A stretch of DNA of 64,000 nucleotides, taken from Desulfobacterium sp. GTDB taxonomy: Bacteria > Desulfobacterota > Desulfobacteria > Desulfobacterales > Desulfobacteraceae. The translations under genes and the position numbers were made by a program. The notes below the pieces were generated by a model that worked only from the letters and a program-made list of their open reading frames with translations, searched no databases and was not told the DNA's origin. The DNA lies in assembly GCA_030145245.1 (NCBI GenBank), contig JAQYWC010000033.1, positions 62,001 to 126,000 of the forward strand, given 5' to 3'. Shown piece after piece: positions 44,657 to 53,613 of the stretch; position 1 is the first letter of the stretch, and every line of letters begins with the position of its first letter.

Positions 44657-47600
44657 TTATCTCATTCCAAGCAGTGTGTTAAGCATCTCATCTGAAACCG
44701 TCACGAGTTTTGATGCAGCGGAAAATGCGTGCTGATACTTCATGAGCTTGATCATCTCCTCATCCAGGGACACGGCAGACATGGAATCCCGCTGCTCTGT
44801 CAAACTGTTAACCATGATATCGGAAAAGGCCTTGGCACTCTTGATGCTTCGCGACCTGAGCCCCATCGACCCGACCATGGTGTTGTAATACCCGTCCAGG
44901 GTGGCGCTGGTAAGACTGGATCTTGCATCCGACCCCCTGTCATAGGTCCACTGCTTCATGGTAATGGTCTTGAACTGAACATCGGCCAGGGAAAGGGCGT
45001 TTGAGTTATCCCCCTTGCTTATCACACCGGTTTCACTGTTAATGCGCCCCCCGGCAATGTAGTTTGTATCACTCAATTTCTCGTTCATCTCAATGGTCAT
45101 GGCATCATTGCCTTTAAAGAAGGTATTGATACCGGCGGCCGCAACAAGACCGGAGGCTGGGTCGGAAGGATCATTGGAAAAGGCAAAGCCCATGTCATCC
45201 GCGTCCCTCTCGTCAAGGTCAAACTTCACCTGGCCCTCTCCCGTCACCTTTTTGCTGAAACGAATTTCAATATCCGCAAGGCCGTCGCCGGAAAAGTCCA
45301 CGCCAAACCCGTCATCGTCTCCCCCTTCGGGGATGAAAACGGCATTGCCGCCGGTGGGATCGTTCTGAAGATTCCATTGGCCGGATGCGTTCCGGTCAAA
45401 GATGATCTCATCAGCACTGAAATCAAGGCTGGTCCAGTCCGTAACCTTGATGGTGGTATTGTCCTCACTGAAGCCGTTTTGCCCGGAATACTCCAGGTTC
45501 ACCATGGCGTGATAATCGTCGGACGCTTCAAATTTCAGCCGGTGATCAGTGGTCACTGAGGCCTTCATTCCTTCGGCCTGGGTATTAAACCGGTCGGTAA
45601 AAGAATCCTGGGTCCAATGCCAGTCGGACAGAAGCTCCCCCGTGGGCTGACCGCTGCTATTGTCTGAAACAGGAACACCAAGGTGATCCGTGGTAATGGT
45701 AAACTCATCGTCTTCAAACAGGGTGCCGTCATAGAACTTCATTTTCATGCCGTCCACCTCAACCACCACCGGTGAAGCTGGCGTGATGGGTGGATCAGAA
45801 CCCTCTATCTCAAAGCTGCCCGAGGTAACGCCGTTTTCCCACTCGATCACCAGGGGCTCCTCACCATAAGCCGGCAGGATCCCCACCTTGCCGCCGGACT
45901 TCACGGAAAAATGATACATCTCGTTTTTTGCATTTGCACTGCCCGTGACCCTGAAGTTCAACGGATCGGGACTTCCGGCCTCATCGGTGTTGATGGTCAA
46001 GGTGTTTCCCGCAACAAGGGAACCGGCTGAGACATTAAAGGAAAGAGTGGCAACGCCGTTCTCCTCAATGGTGACAAGCCCCTTGTCTTCCACCTCCACC
46101 AATCCTTCCTCGCCGGTGGAGAGGCCGTCGGCATCTAATTTTTCCCATTTTATGATCCCCTTGTCCGAATAAAGGGACGAGGAGGAAAAATCCCGGTAAA
46201 CGTTGGCCGCATCCAAAAGATCGTTTTCAGGATCGCTTGCGCCGCTTCCTGTGCCGGTGGAAACCCTGAGGGTTGCATTCCCCCCCACGCCGGTTTCCTT
46301 AAATTTGGTAATCTCGATGGGCTCTTCAAGGGCCTTGTTCTTGATGATGGAGACCGACTTTCCGGTCCGGACCACCTCATAGTCGGCTGCGGGCAACACC
46401 GCGAGCGCAGCTTCAAGGCCCTTTGCATAACCAAGTTCCATGTCGTCCGGGGGGACGGGAGCCGCCGCAGGATAGGTAACGGCGATGCCGTCAACCTCAA
46501 AGGTGATGTCCTCTCCCACCGTGAAATTTTCAAATCCGCCCTCACCGCCCAGGGTCATGATGGAGCTGCCGATCTTTGCATCGGCCTGGTCAAAGAGCCC
46601 CCCGGAGCCGGCGCCAAATACGGAGGTTTGGATGGACATGCCCGGATCCACCAGAACGGTGACGGTGCCGGCGATCACACCGGCTATATTGCCTCCTGCC
46701 GATGTCTCATTAACGGTAACACCGGAACCATTACTCGAAAAACCAATGGTATCGGCTGAAGAGGGGACAACGTTAGCCGCCACGGAATCTGCACCATCAA
46801 ATGTCAAGGTTGGGTCTGCCGGAATATTGGAGCCTGACAGTGCGGTTATATCAATGGTGGGATTGGCACCAATGTTACTGACGGTATCAAGGGTAATACC
46901 TGCACCATCGGTGGTTCTGACAACAATCGAATTGGTAGAAAGATCGTTCTCGACGCTGAAGGGCTTGCCGTCAAGGCCAGCGTCCAGGGCTGAATAAAAA
47001 GCCTGGGCTACAGCTGCCTGGTCCGTGGTATCCACCCCGGAGAGATCAACAGAGATAGGCGTGGAAGTTGGTTGAACGGAAAAAGAGACGGTATCTCCCG
47101 GGTTAAAATTGGAAAAATTATCTAACCGTATGCCTGCATTGTCCTGGACCTCAAAGTCCTGGACGCCAAGGGTTCTTCCCGACAGGCTTGTGATCTCCAG
47201 ACCGTTTGAAAATAGGTCCTGATCCGAATTTATGTCATTGACAGCCTCGGCTGCAGAGAGCAGGGCCTCCTCAAACTGCTCGTCAAGGGTACCGGCTGAC
47301 GAATCAACAATAAAACTCTGTTTCTGGATCACCCCGTCAACCGAGAGGGAAAATTGCACTTCATCGCCGTCCTCGGCATTGACGATCCCTGCAATATCAA
47401 AGGCAGCCTTATTTTCAGAGGCATGGGCGGTCACGCCCTCGACCTTGTTCAACGCTTCGGCAATGGAGGCGGCAGACCGTTTGGCATCCCCGCCCGTGTC
47501 CCTGATCTCTATCCTCTCAGTGCCGGTAGGCCCGCCGGAAATGGTGAGGGTCTGGTCGGCCAGGGAACTGTTCAAGGCATCGGCAACGTCCGTGACAGAA

Positions 47601-48850
47601 CCCTTGACTGTGGTCAGCTGATCCCCGTCGGTTTCCGTAACCAGTTTATCCCCCAGGGTGGCATCATCCACCACCGTGAGCCTGTACCTGCCCTGGACGC
47701 CACCCGGTGCTGTCCCTTGCCAATCGGAGAGGTTTGCCCCAGATATACCCATATCCATGTCAACGGTTCGATACTCTGTGGTGGCCGTGGTCATGTCCTT
47801 GATCCACATCCTGAAATCCTTGGCATAATCGATCTTGTCGCCAAAGTCGTAGCTTGAAAGAAGCCCGCTCTCGTCAGCCTCGTAATCCCCAACCTGAGAA
47901 CCTGTAAAGTAATCAAGGCCGGCCCCCTGGGAGTGCTGGTAGTTGATGGCCCAGATCGTCTCATGGGCCAGGACATCGAGATCGTTCTTGTACTTTGGAA
48001 TAATCTCGTCCCGGATCTCAAGCCAGCCCCCAAGTTTACCCCCCTCGATCTTATCGGAGATATCGATTTCCGAGCCATAGGATCCCTGCCACATCACCTC
48101 TTTGTCGGAAAACGAAAGTTCATAGTTATCGACCTGGTTCACCAGGGAAAAACCATTGGCTACGTTGACGATGATGGCGCCGTTGGGTTGTTCAAAGGTG
48201 TCAATATCGATCATCATACCCAGCTCATCCACCAGGGCGTTTCGCTGGTCCCTCTGGTCGTTGGCCGTCCTGTTATTCTCAAGGGTGCTTATTTCCCTGT
48301 TCATGTCTGCGATCTGGCGGGTCAATGAGTTGACCTTGCCAATGGCCGATTCGATCTCCCTGTTAACGTCGAGTTCGACATTGGCAAGATCGGTGTTTGC
48401 CGTGTTGAGCCGGGAGACAAAATTCTGCCCCTTTTCATACACGGCAACCCGTTCCGATGCCCCCTGGGGATTATCGGAAAGATCGTGCCAGGAGTTCCAG
48501 TATTGGGTCAACATGCTGCTGATGCTTGATTCCGACGACTCGTCAAAAAAACCTTCCATGATCTGCATGTAGGCTTCGGCCTCTTCAAAGGCAGCCTGGG
48601 TGGATTTCTCATCGGTCAACCGGTTCTCAAGGAGCTGATCAACCCGCTGGAGGACCTGCTCGACCCCCACCCCCCTGCCAAACAGGAACCCGGAGTAGAG
48701 GGATGACCCGTTGCTTTTGTGGGCGGCATCCTGACGGCTGTAATCGGGATTGTTGACATTGGCGATATTGTGGCCGGTGACATTCAGCCCATACTGCTGG
48801 GCGGCAATGGCGCCTTGGGCGATGTTCAGTGTGGATGATATGCCTGTCAT
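44657..48850 (-). CDS. flgK: Hook-filament junction protein FlgK, greatly enlarged
   Basis: 1397 residues; typical FlgK is about 550. N-terminal D0/D1 MTGISSTLNIAQGAIAAQQY, GHNIANVNNPDYSRQ, and LTRQIADMNREISTLE are clear. The C-terminal D1/D0 (NSLTEQRDSMSAVSLDEEMI ... LVTVSDEMLNTLLGMR) is also conserved. The 900-residue middle is beta-rich and acidic with many Thr/Ser/Gly, likely several Ig-like surface domains. A segment encoded at about 45120-45440 resembles a block in FlgL. Follows flgN by 2 bases and precedes flgL by 11. Confidence 0.93.
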   Translation of the reverse strand: MTGISSTLNIAQGAIAAQQYGLNVTGHNIANVNNPDYSRQDAAHKSNGSSLYSGFLFGRGVGVEQVLQRVDQLLENRLTDEKSTQAAFEEAEAYMQIMEGFFDESSESSISSMLTQYWNSWHDLSDNPQGASERVAVYEKGQNFVSRLNTANTDLANVELDVNREIESAIGKVNSLTRQIADMNREISTLENNRTANDQRDQRNALVDELGMMIDIDTFEQPNGAIIVNVANGFSLVNQVDNYELSFSDKEVMWQGSYGSEIDISDKIEGGKLGGWLEIRDEIIPKYKNDLDVLAHETIWAINYQHSQGAGLDYFTGSQVGDYEADESGLLSSYDFGDKIDYAKDFRMWIKDMTTATTEYRTVDMDMGISGANLSDWQGTAPGGVQGRYRLTVVDDATLGDKLVTETDGDQLTTVKGSVTDVADALNSSLADQTLTISGGPTGTERIEIRDTGGDAKRSAASIAEALNKVEGVTAHASENKAAFDIAGIVNAEDGDEVQFSLSVDGVIQKQSFIVDSSAGTLDEQFEEALLSAAEAVNDINSDQDLFSNGLEITSLSGRTLGVQDFEVQDNAGIRLDNFSNFNPGDTVSFSVQPTSTPISVDLSGVDTTDQAAVAQAFYSALDAGLDGKPFSVENDLSTNSIVVRTTDGAGITLDTVSNIGANPTIDITALSGSNIPADPTLTFDGADSVAANVVPSSADTIGFSSNGSGVTVNETSAGGNIAGVIAGTVTVLVDPGMSIQTSVFGAGSGGLFDQADAKIGSSIMTLGGEGGFENFTVGEDITFEVDGIAVTYPAAAPVPPDDMELGYAKGLEAALAVLPAADYEVVRTGKSVSIIKNKALEEPIEITKFKETGVGGNATLRVSTGTGSGASDPENDLLDAANVYRDFSSSSLYSDKGIIKWEKLDADGLSTGEEGLVEVEDKGLVTIEENGVATLSFNVSAGSLVAGNTLTINTDEAGSPDPLNFRVTGSANAKNEMYHFSVKSGGKVGILPAYGEEPLVIEWENGVTSGSFEIEGSDPPITPASPVVVEVDGMKMKFYDGTLFEDDEFTITTDHLGVPVSDNSSGQPTGELLSDWHWTQDSFTDRFNTQAEGMKASVTTDHRLKFEASDDYHAMVNLEYSGQNGFSEDNTTIKVTDWTSLDFSADEIIFDRNASGQWNLQNDPTGGNAVFIPEGGDDDGFGVDFSGDGLADIEIRFSKKVTGEGQVKFDLDERDADDMGFAFSNDPSDPASGLVAAAGINTFFKGNDAMTIEMNEKLSDTNYIAGGRINSETGVISKGDNSNALSLADVQFKTITMKQWTYDRGSDARSSLTSATLDGYYNTMVGSMGLRSRSIKSAKAFSDIMVNSLTEQRDSMSAVSLDEEMIKLMKYQHAFSAASKLVTVSDEMLNTLLGMR

Positions 48851-48852
48851 GG

Positions 48853-49356
48853 CTACACCTCCTGGCTGATGAAGCAGTTGGCTTTGGCCGGCAATATCTC
48901 TGAGCCTTTCCAGCCGTACCAGCCCTCATCCGGTATTGGTAACAGGGTTGCCACCAAACCTTCGACAACCTCCAGACGGTCCCGTACATGGGTCTGGTTT
49001 TCCATGGCAAGCCTTGCCACCTCCGCCTTTTCCTTGTTTATAAAAAATTCCACGGCGGCAAGAGCGGCCTTTTCCGGTTTGGAGAAGGAGACGAGGGACA
49101 TCAATTGTGCAAGGGAAAACGTACCGACCTCCATTGAGTGCTCAACGCCCTGCTGGTCGAACAGAAAGAGAATGCTGCTGCGAAGGCTCTCAATATTTTT
49201 GCCAATCTCCTTTTTCCGATCCGACGCCTCCCACAGGGCAGCGAGATCCATATCAGCGATGGCCCCACGCTCCTGTGTCAGAAGCTCGGTCAACGCCTTG
49301 TAACTGGCCAGTTTTTTTTGAAGCAACGTTTCAATGCTGTCGGCAAATTTTTCCAT
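48853..49356 (-). CDS. flgN: FlgK/FlgL export chaperone FlgN
   Basis: 167 residues from ATG 49356 (GGGGGAT five bases upstream; the ATG at 49368 lacks a usable site). Helical FlgN-type protein: FADSIETLLQKKLASYKALT and LTQERGAIADMDLAALWEASDRK, then a second helical part ending in a variable tail. Binds FlgK and FlgL C-termini before export. First gene of the flgN-flgK-flgL-csrA-fliW unit, with a sigma-28-like site directly upstream, which also fits the downstream start choice. Confidence 0.85.
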   Translation of the reverse strand: MEKFADSIETLLQKKLASYKALTELLTQERGAIADMDLAALWEASDRKKEIGKNIESLRSSILFLFDQQGVEHSMEVGTFSLAQLMSLVSFSKPEKAALAAVEFFINKEKAEVARLAMENQTHVRDRLEVVEGLVATLLPIPDEGWYGWKGSEILPAKANCFISQEV

Positions 49357-49377
49357 GTCATCCCCCATACCTATTAT

Positions 49378-49402
49378 TTATCGGCATCCGCTTGAACTTT
49401 TA
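49378..49402 (-). promoter_or_regulatory. Sigma-28 (FliA) type promoter of flgN
   Basis: Minus strand TAAA-N13-GCCGATAA: the -10 element is an exact match to GCCGATAA, the -35 TAAA is 2 bases closer than the usual N15. The expected start site leaves a short leader that still contains the GGGGGAT ribosome site of the 49356 ATG. Confidence 0.6.
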
Positions 49403-49407
49403 AAGTC

Positions 49408-49450
49408 GGCGGGAAAATTAATTATTACAGGGGGGAATTTTTTTCCCGCC
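49408..49450. repeat. 10-bp inverted repeat between flgJ and flgN
   Basis: GGCGGGAAAA (49408-49417) and TTTTCCCGCC (49441-49450) are perfectly complementary around a 23-base A/T-rich loop. It sits between the flgJ stop and the flgN promoter and may act as a terminator or roadblock for transcription coming from flgJ. Confidence 0.6.
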
Positions 49451-49506
49451 ACCTGCCGTTTATCCCGTTCAAATTGTAACAGAGCAACATCCGTGCCATC
49501 GGATAT

Positions 49507-49812
49507 CTACTCCTCTGAATCCTTCAATTCGCTGTAGAAAAAATCAGCTATACCCACGCCCCTGCCGGAAGCGGCAAGGTTGTCGGCCAAGTGCTGGTCA
49601 TACATGGATTTGTAAACATCCAATCCTTGACTCTCTCCAAAGATGCTGTCCCCGGGCAAGGTCTGCCGCATGGATTTCATCATGGAGGAAAGAAAGATCG
49701 CCTCAAACCCCTGGCACGCTTCCTTCAGCTTTTTTTCATCATTGTCCTTGCCATGGTTTCCCTTTACCTGGTTAACCCTTGTGGACGAAAGGGCCTGGTC
49801 GATTGCATCCAT
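49507..49812 (-). CDS. flgJ: Rod-binding protein FlgJ (N-terminal domain only)
   Basis: 101 residues. Matches the rod-binding half of enteric FlgJ: KKLKEACQGFEAIFLSSMMKSMRQT, DVYKSMYDQHLADNLAASGRG. The C-terminal muramidase domain is absent, as is usual outside gamma-proteobacteria; another enzyme must open the peptidoglycan. Separated from flgI by 128 bases that hold a palindrome and a copy of the 73-bp element. Confidence 0.9.
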   Translation of the reverse strand: MDAIDQALSSTRVNQVKGNHGKDNDEKKLKEACQGFEAIFLSSMMKSMRQTLPGDSIFGESQGLDVYKSMYDQHLADNLAASGRGVGIADFFYSELKDSEE

Positions 49813-49827
49813 TCATAACTCCTTAAT

Positions 49828-49853
49828 GGGGACGCATCAATAGATGCGTCCCC
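49828..49853. repeat. Perfect 11-bp palindromic hairpin upstream of flgJ
   Basis: GGGGACGCATC (49828-49838) and GATGCGTCCCC (49843-49853) with loop AATA. It lies directly before the 73-bp palindromic element and 15 bases upstream of the flgJ ATG. Confidence 0.8.
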
Positions 49854-49861
49854 GTTCAACC

Positions 49862-49934
49862 GGGGTCAGGCTTAACTTATCGGTGTAATTGCTCATTTCT
49901 TTGAGTTTAATCACAATAAGCTAAGCCTGACCCC
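49862..49934. repeat. 73-bp palindromic element, copy 1
   Basis: Ends GGGGTCAGGCTT... and ...AAGCCTGACCCC form terminal inverted repeats of 21 bp with two mismatches. The interior contains CTCATTTCTTTGAG. About 92 percent identical by eye to the copy at 54434-54506, including the following TAAG. Located between flgI and flgJ. Confidence 0.85.
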
Positions 49935-49940
49935 TAAGTA

Positions 49941-51074
49941 TCATATGATCTCCAGTTCGGCCTGGAGGGCGCCCGCCGCCTTGATGCTCTGGAGGATGGT
50001 AATCAAATCCCTGGGAGAAACGCCAATGGAGTTGAGCCCTTTGACAAGCTCACCAATGGTTGCACCTCCCGGAAGCGGCATCACATTGACCTCCTCCTCT
50101 TCCAAGGTGACCTCGGCCTGGGGGGTTGCCACGGTCTCCCCTTCGGAAAGGGGTTCCGGCTGGGACACGTCACTTGATTTCTTGATGGTTACGGTGAGGT
50201 TTCCATGGGCAACGGCAACGGTGGAGATGGTAACGTTCTCACCGATCACAACGGTGCCGGTCTTTTCGTTGACAACCACCTTGGCCTTTGTATCCGGAAC
50301 GATGGAGAGGGTCTCGATGTCGGCCAGGAACTCGGCCACATCGCTCCGTTGCATGGATACCGGTATGTTCAGGCGAAGGGCGCTGGAGTCGACGGTTTCG
50401 GCAACCCCCTCGCCAATGGAGGCGTTGATGGTTTCGGCAACCCGCTTGGCCGTTGTAAAGTCCGGGTTGTACAGGGAGAGGATCAGCTCTTTCTTGCCGT
50501 CGAGCTTCACTGGAATTTCCCGCTCAACGCTGGCACCGTTTGCGATCCTTGCCACCTGAAGGTGGTTCTTCTGGGTACCGCCCCCGGCGGCCCCGGCACC
50601 GGCTCCTCCCAGGGTCACAGGTCCCTGGGCCAGGGCATACACCCTTCCGTCAACCCCCTTGAGGGGGGTCAGGAGCAGGGTGCCTCCGGAAAGGCTCTTG
50701 GCGTCGCCGATGGAAGAGGCAACAACGTCTATTTTGTTACCGATCCTGGCAAACGGGGGAATTTCCGACGTTACGATAACGGCGGCAATGTTCTTGACCT
50801 TGAGCTGGTTCTTATCCACATGGATCCCCATGCGGTCCATCATGTTGGCAAGGGCCTGGGTGGTAAAATCAGCTCCGGACTTGTCTCCGGTACCGTCCAG
50901 CCCCACGATAAGGCCGTAGCCTGTGAGCTGGTTGCTGCGGATCCCCTTGATCGCCGCAAGGTCCTTGATTCTGGCCGCCTGGGCCGTATTACCCCCTGGG
51001 CACAGGATAAAAGCTGAAAAAATGAGTCCCAGGACCGCCAAACAGCCCATTGATTTAATTTTAAAATGTTTCAT
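49941..51074 (-). CDS. flgI: Flagellar P-ring protein FlgI
   Basis: 377 residues from ATG 51074 (AAAGGAT eight bases upstream). Periplasmic ring around the rod. Signal peptide about 1-33 (basic start, hydrophobic core LAVLGLIFSAFIL, cleavage after QAA). Conserved RIKDLAAIKGIRSNQLTGYG, GLDGTGDKSG, VTSEIPPFARIGNKIDVVASS, GGTLLLTPLKGVDG. C-terminal IGELVKGLNSIGVSPRDLITILQSIKAAGAL is typical. An acidic insertion (QPEPLSEGETVATPQAEVTL) of about 20 residues precedes it. Confidence 0.96.
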   Translation of the reverse strand: MKHFKIKSMGCLAVLGLIFSAFILCPGGNTAQAARIKDLAAIKGIRSNQLTGYGLIVGLDGTGDKSGADFTTQALANMMDRMGIHVDKNQLKVKNIAAVIVTSEIPPFARIGNKIDVVASSIGDAKSLSGGTLLLTPLKGVDGRVYALAQGPVTLGGAGAGAAGGGTQKNHLQVARIANGASVEREIPVKLDGKKELILSLYNPDFTTAKRVAETINASIGEGVAETVDSSALRLNIPVSMQRSDVAEFLADIETLSIVPDTKAKVVVNEKTGTVVIGENVTISTVAVAHGNLTVTIKKSSDVSQPEPLSEGETVATPQAEVTLEEEEVNVMPLPGGATIGELVKGLNSIGVSPRDLITILQSIKAAGALQAELEII

Positions 51075-51114
51075 AAGCAACGATCCTTTGTAACCGTGTT
51101 GGTTCTTTCATCCT

Positions 51115-51816
51115 CTAAAAGGGCCACACGTTATCCATGATTCGAGTGCCCCACCCGGGCTTCTGCTTGTCCGCAAGAACCCCCTTGCCGTAGTACTCGA
51201 TCCTGGAATCCGCAAGATAGGTGGACTTCACCCGGTTGTCCGCGGTGATATCCCCGGGTCTCAGGACACCTGACACGCTGATATACTGGACCTCGCCGTT
51301 CACCTTCATGGCCCTTCTGCCAAACAGACTCAGATTTCCGTTGGGCAGTATTTCCGTGATCCTTGCGGCAATGGATCCCGTGATCCTTCCGCTGCGGTCA
51401 CTCTTCGCCTCTCCTGTAAAATCATTCGCATAGTCTGCCCCAACGAGCTTGCCGGCATTGGTGGCGCCAAGGCCGGTCACGGTTCCGAACATATTGGAAA
51501 TGCCGGCACTTACCGCGGTCTCCCTGGAGGTCTCGGTGTTCACATCCATCTCTGAAGAGGTGTTCTCCACAATATCTACGATTACGGTGTCACCCACCAT
51601 GGCAGCCTTGGTATCCTCAAAAAACCTGCTCCGTGAATCCGAGGTCCACAATGAACCCTCGGCCGGAGGAAAGGGAGCGTACTTTGGTTGAAGCGCAGGC
51701 TGGTCAGACAGCCCCTGGGGCAGCACTGCCATGGAGTCGTTTTTGCCTGTTGTTGCGGCCGTACACCCTGATACCACCAGGGCGGCGATGATCAGGCCGA
51801 TCACTCTTTGTTTCAT
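51115..51816 (-). CDS. flgH: Flagellar L-ring lipoprotein FlgH
   Basis: 233 residues. Outer-membrane ring. Lipoprotein signal with lipobox VVSGC, Cys18 being the acylated residue. Conserved SLWTSDSRSRFFEDTKAAMVGD, IVDIVENTSSE, and the C-terminal VSGVLRPGDITADNRVKSTYLADSRIEYYGKG. Lies 40 bases upstream of flgI and 8 bases downstream of flgA. Confidence 0.96.
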   Translation of the reverse strand: MKQRVIGLIIAALVVSGCTAATTGKNDSMAVLPQGLSDQPALQPKYAPFPPAEGSLWTSDSRSRFFEDTKAAMVGDTVIVDIVENTSSEMDVNTETSRETAVSAGISNMFGTVTGLGATNAGKLVGADYANDFTGEAKSDRSGRITGSIAARITEILPNGNLSLFGRRAMKVNGEVQYISVSGVLRPGDITADNRVKSTYLADSRIEYYGKGVLADKQKPGWGTRIMDNVWPF

Positions 51817-51824
51817 GATTCCTC

Positions 51825-52793
51825 CTAGAAAAAGACATCCACGGTTTTTCGTCCCGAGATCCTGCCGGTCACGATCCTGCCGGTGGTGATATTCTTGACC
51901 AGGATCTGGTCACCCAGACCTCCGGCCTGGCTGGCGATCCCGATGGCTTTGATACGCATCTCACCCTTAAAAGCGACCAGGGTCACATTGTCTCCTTTTT
52001 TCACCAACGGCGGATTTTCCAACACGCTCTCCCGAAGATAACCGCCGGATTTTACATTCTGCTTCAGCCGCATGCCCGGAGCAAGATCCATCCGGGTCAG
52101 GTAGTTGTCGGGAATTTTCGAAACATTGAGCCGCTTGAGACTGATATCACCCGGTTGGAGGATGGCTCCCCGGGTAAGATTCCGTGTTGAGCAGACCACC
52201 GTATCATAGACGTCCACCCACCCGGAAACCGACACCCGTCCGTGGGAGACGTTGTCCACAGAGACATTCACCTGGAGGCTCACCCTGCCCTTTGCCTTTC
52301 TCTGCCTTGACGACTGCACAGAAAAGGAAATGTCGCCCACAGGATAGGGATCAAGCCCCCTGACCCTGAAATCCTTTATTTCAAACTCCTGGTCTCCAAG
52401 GCGCTCCCGGATTTGGTCGCGATAAAGATCCCTGAAGGTCTCCTCGGACACCTCCTGGCTGACCCGCTTGATGAATACGGAATCCGGGAAGCTGATTTCT
52501 GCAGTATCAGGCAGCCAGGCAATCGATCGCAGCTTTGAAGCAAGACGCTCGCCTGCGACCCTTTTCACCTCGCCGATGGCCGGCGAAAACCCCATGGTGA
52601 AGGATTCAAGCTCCTCCTTCATCATTCCCGGAGCCCGAATCCTGGCAACATCCTTTAACTGAAACTCCCTGGCATTAACCCGGGCATCGGAGTTGAAATT
52701 AATCGCAACACCATTTTCAACACCGCCATAAACCATGGTGGAGGCAACCACCAGAGGCAGCACAAGCCCTATTATTTTTGCAAGGATCCTCAA
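51825..52793 (-). CDS. flgA: Flagellar P-ring assembly chaperone FlgA
   Basis: 322 residues. Periplasmic chaperone for FlgI. Signal peptide about 1-23 (MRILAKIIGLVLPLVVASTM). The N-terminal half is family-variable; the C-terminal SAF domain is clear: STRNLTRGAILQPGDISLKRLNVSKI, GMRLKQNVKSGGYLRESVLENPPLVKKGD, and MRIKAIGIASQAGGLGD. Longer than enteric FlgA (219), which is common in delta-proteobacteria. Confidence 0.93.
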   Translation of the reverse strand: MRILAKIIGLVLPLVVASTMVYGGVENGVAINFNSDARVNAREFQLKDVARIRAPGMMKEELESFTMGFSPAIGEVKRVAGERLASKLRSIAWLPDTAEISFPDSVFIKRVSQEVSEETFRDLYRDQIRERLGDQEFEIKDFRVRGLDPYPVGDISFSVQSSRQRKAKGRVSLQVNVSVDNVSHGRVSVSGWVDVYDTVVCSTRNLTRGAILQPGDISLKRLNVSKIPDNYLTRMDLAPGMRLKQNVKSGGYLRESVLENPPLVKKGDNVTLVAFKGEMRIKAIGIASQAGGLGDQILVKNITTGRIVTGRISGRKTVDVFF

Positions 52794-52811
52794 ACCTGAA
52801 TATCCCCTTGC

Positions 52812-53594
52812 TTAACGTTTGAGACCGTTGGCAATACCGAGCATGGCGTCGGCTGTCTGGACCGATTTGGAATTTGCCTCATAGGCCCGCTGGCCCACGA
52901 TCATATTCACCATCTCGTCCACAACACTCACATTGGACATCTCAAGCCAGTTATTGGTCACCGTGCCAAGGGGCTCATCACCCGGGATTCCCTCGGTGGC
53001 AGCCCCCGATCCTTCCGTGGGCCTGAAGAGATTTTCGCCCGCGGCAAACAGGCCTGCAGGGTTTACAAAGGATGAGATATTGACCTGCTCGGTTGCAAGG
53101 ATCTGGTCATTGGCACCATGCACAGTCAGGGTTCCGTTGTCCTGGAGGGTGATCAGGGTCGCCTCCTCAGGAATGGAGATCTCAGGCTGGAGCCTGTCGC
53201 CATTGTTGGTGGTGATAAACCCTTCGCTGTCCAGGGTGAAGTTACCGGCACGGGTATAGAGATCCTCGTCACCATGGAGCACCCTGAAGAACCCCTCACC
53301 CTGGATGAGGAAATCAAGCTCGTTCCCTGTCTGGGTGAAATCCCCCTGGGTGAAGATCTTCTGAACCCCGGAGGGCCTGGCTCCCATGCCCACCTGGATG
53401 CCCGTGGGAACCTGCCCGCCCCCGGGTGTGGTGGCTCCCGCCACAAGCATGGTCTGGTACATGAGATCCTGGAAATTGGCCCGGCTTTTCTTAAATCCTA
53501 CGGTGCTTGAGTTGGCCAGGTTATTCGCAACCACATCGGTCTGTATCTGCTGGGCGTTCATGCCGGTGGCAGATGTCCATAGCGCTCGTATCAT
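52812..53594 (-). CDS. flgG: Flagellar distal rod protein FlgG
   Basis: 260 residues, exactly the family length. MIRALWTSATGMNAQQIQTD, VVANNLANSSTVGFKKSRA, QTGNELDFLIQGEGFF, and the C-terminal GQRAYEANSKSVQTADAMLGIAN. 19 bases downstream of flgF and 18 upstream of flgA. Confidence 0.97.
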   Translation of the reverse strand: MIRALWTSATGMNAQQIQTDVVANNLANSSTVGFKKSRANFQDLMYQTMLVAGATTPGGGQVPTGIQVGMGARPSGVQKIFTQGDFTQTGNELDFLIQGEGFFRVLHGDEDLYTRAGNFTLDSEGFITTNNGDRLQPEISIPEEATLITLQDNGTLTVHGANDQILATEQVNISSFVNPAGLFAAGENLFRPTEGSGAATEGIPGDEPLGTVTNNWLEMSNVSVVDEMVNMIVGQRAYEANSKSVQTADAMLGIANGLKR

Positions 53595-53613
53595 AATGTT
53601 CTCCCTTACATTT

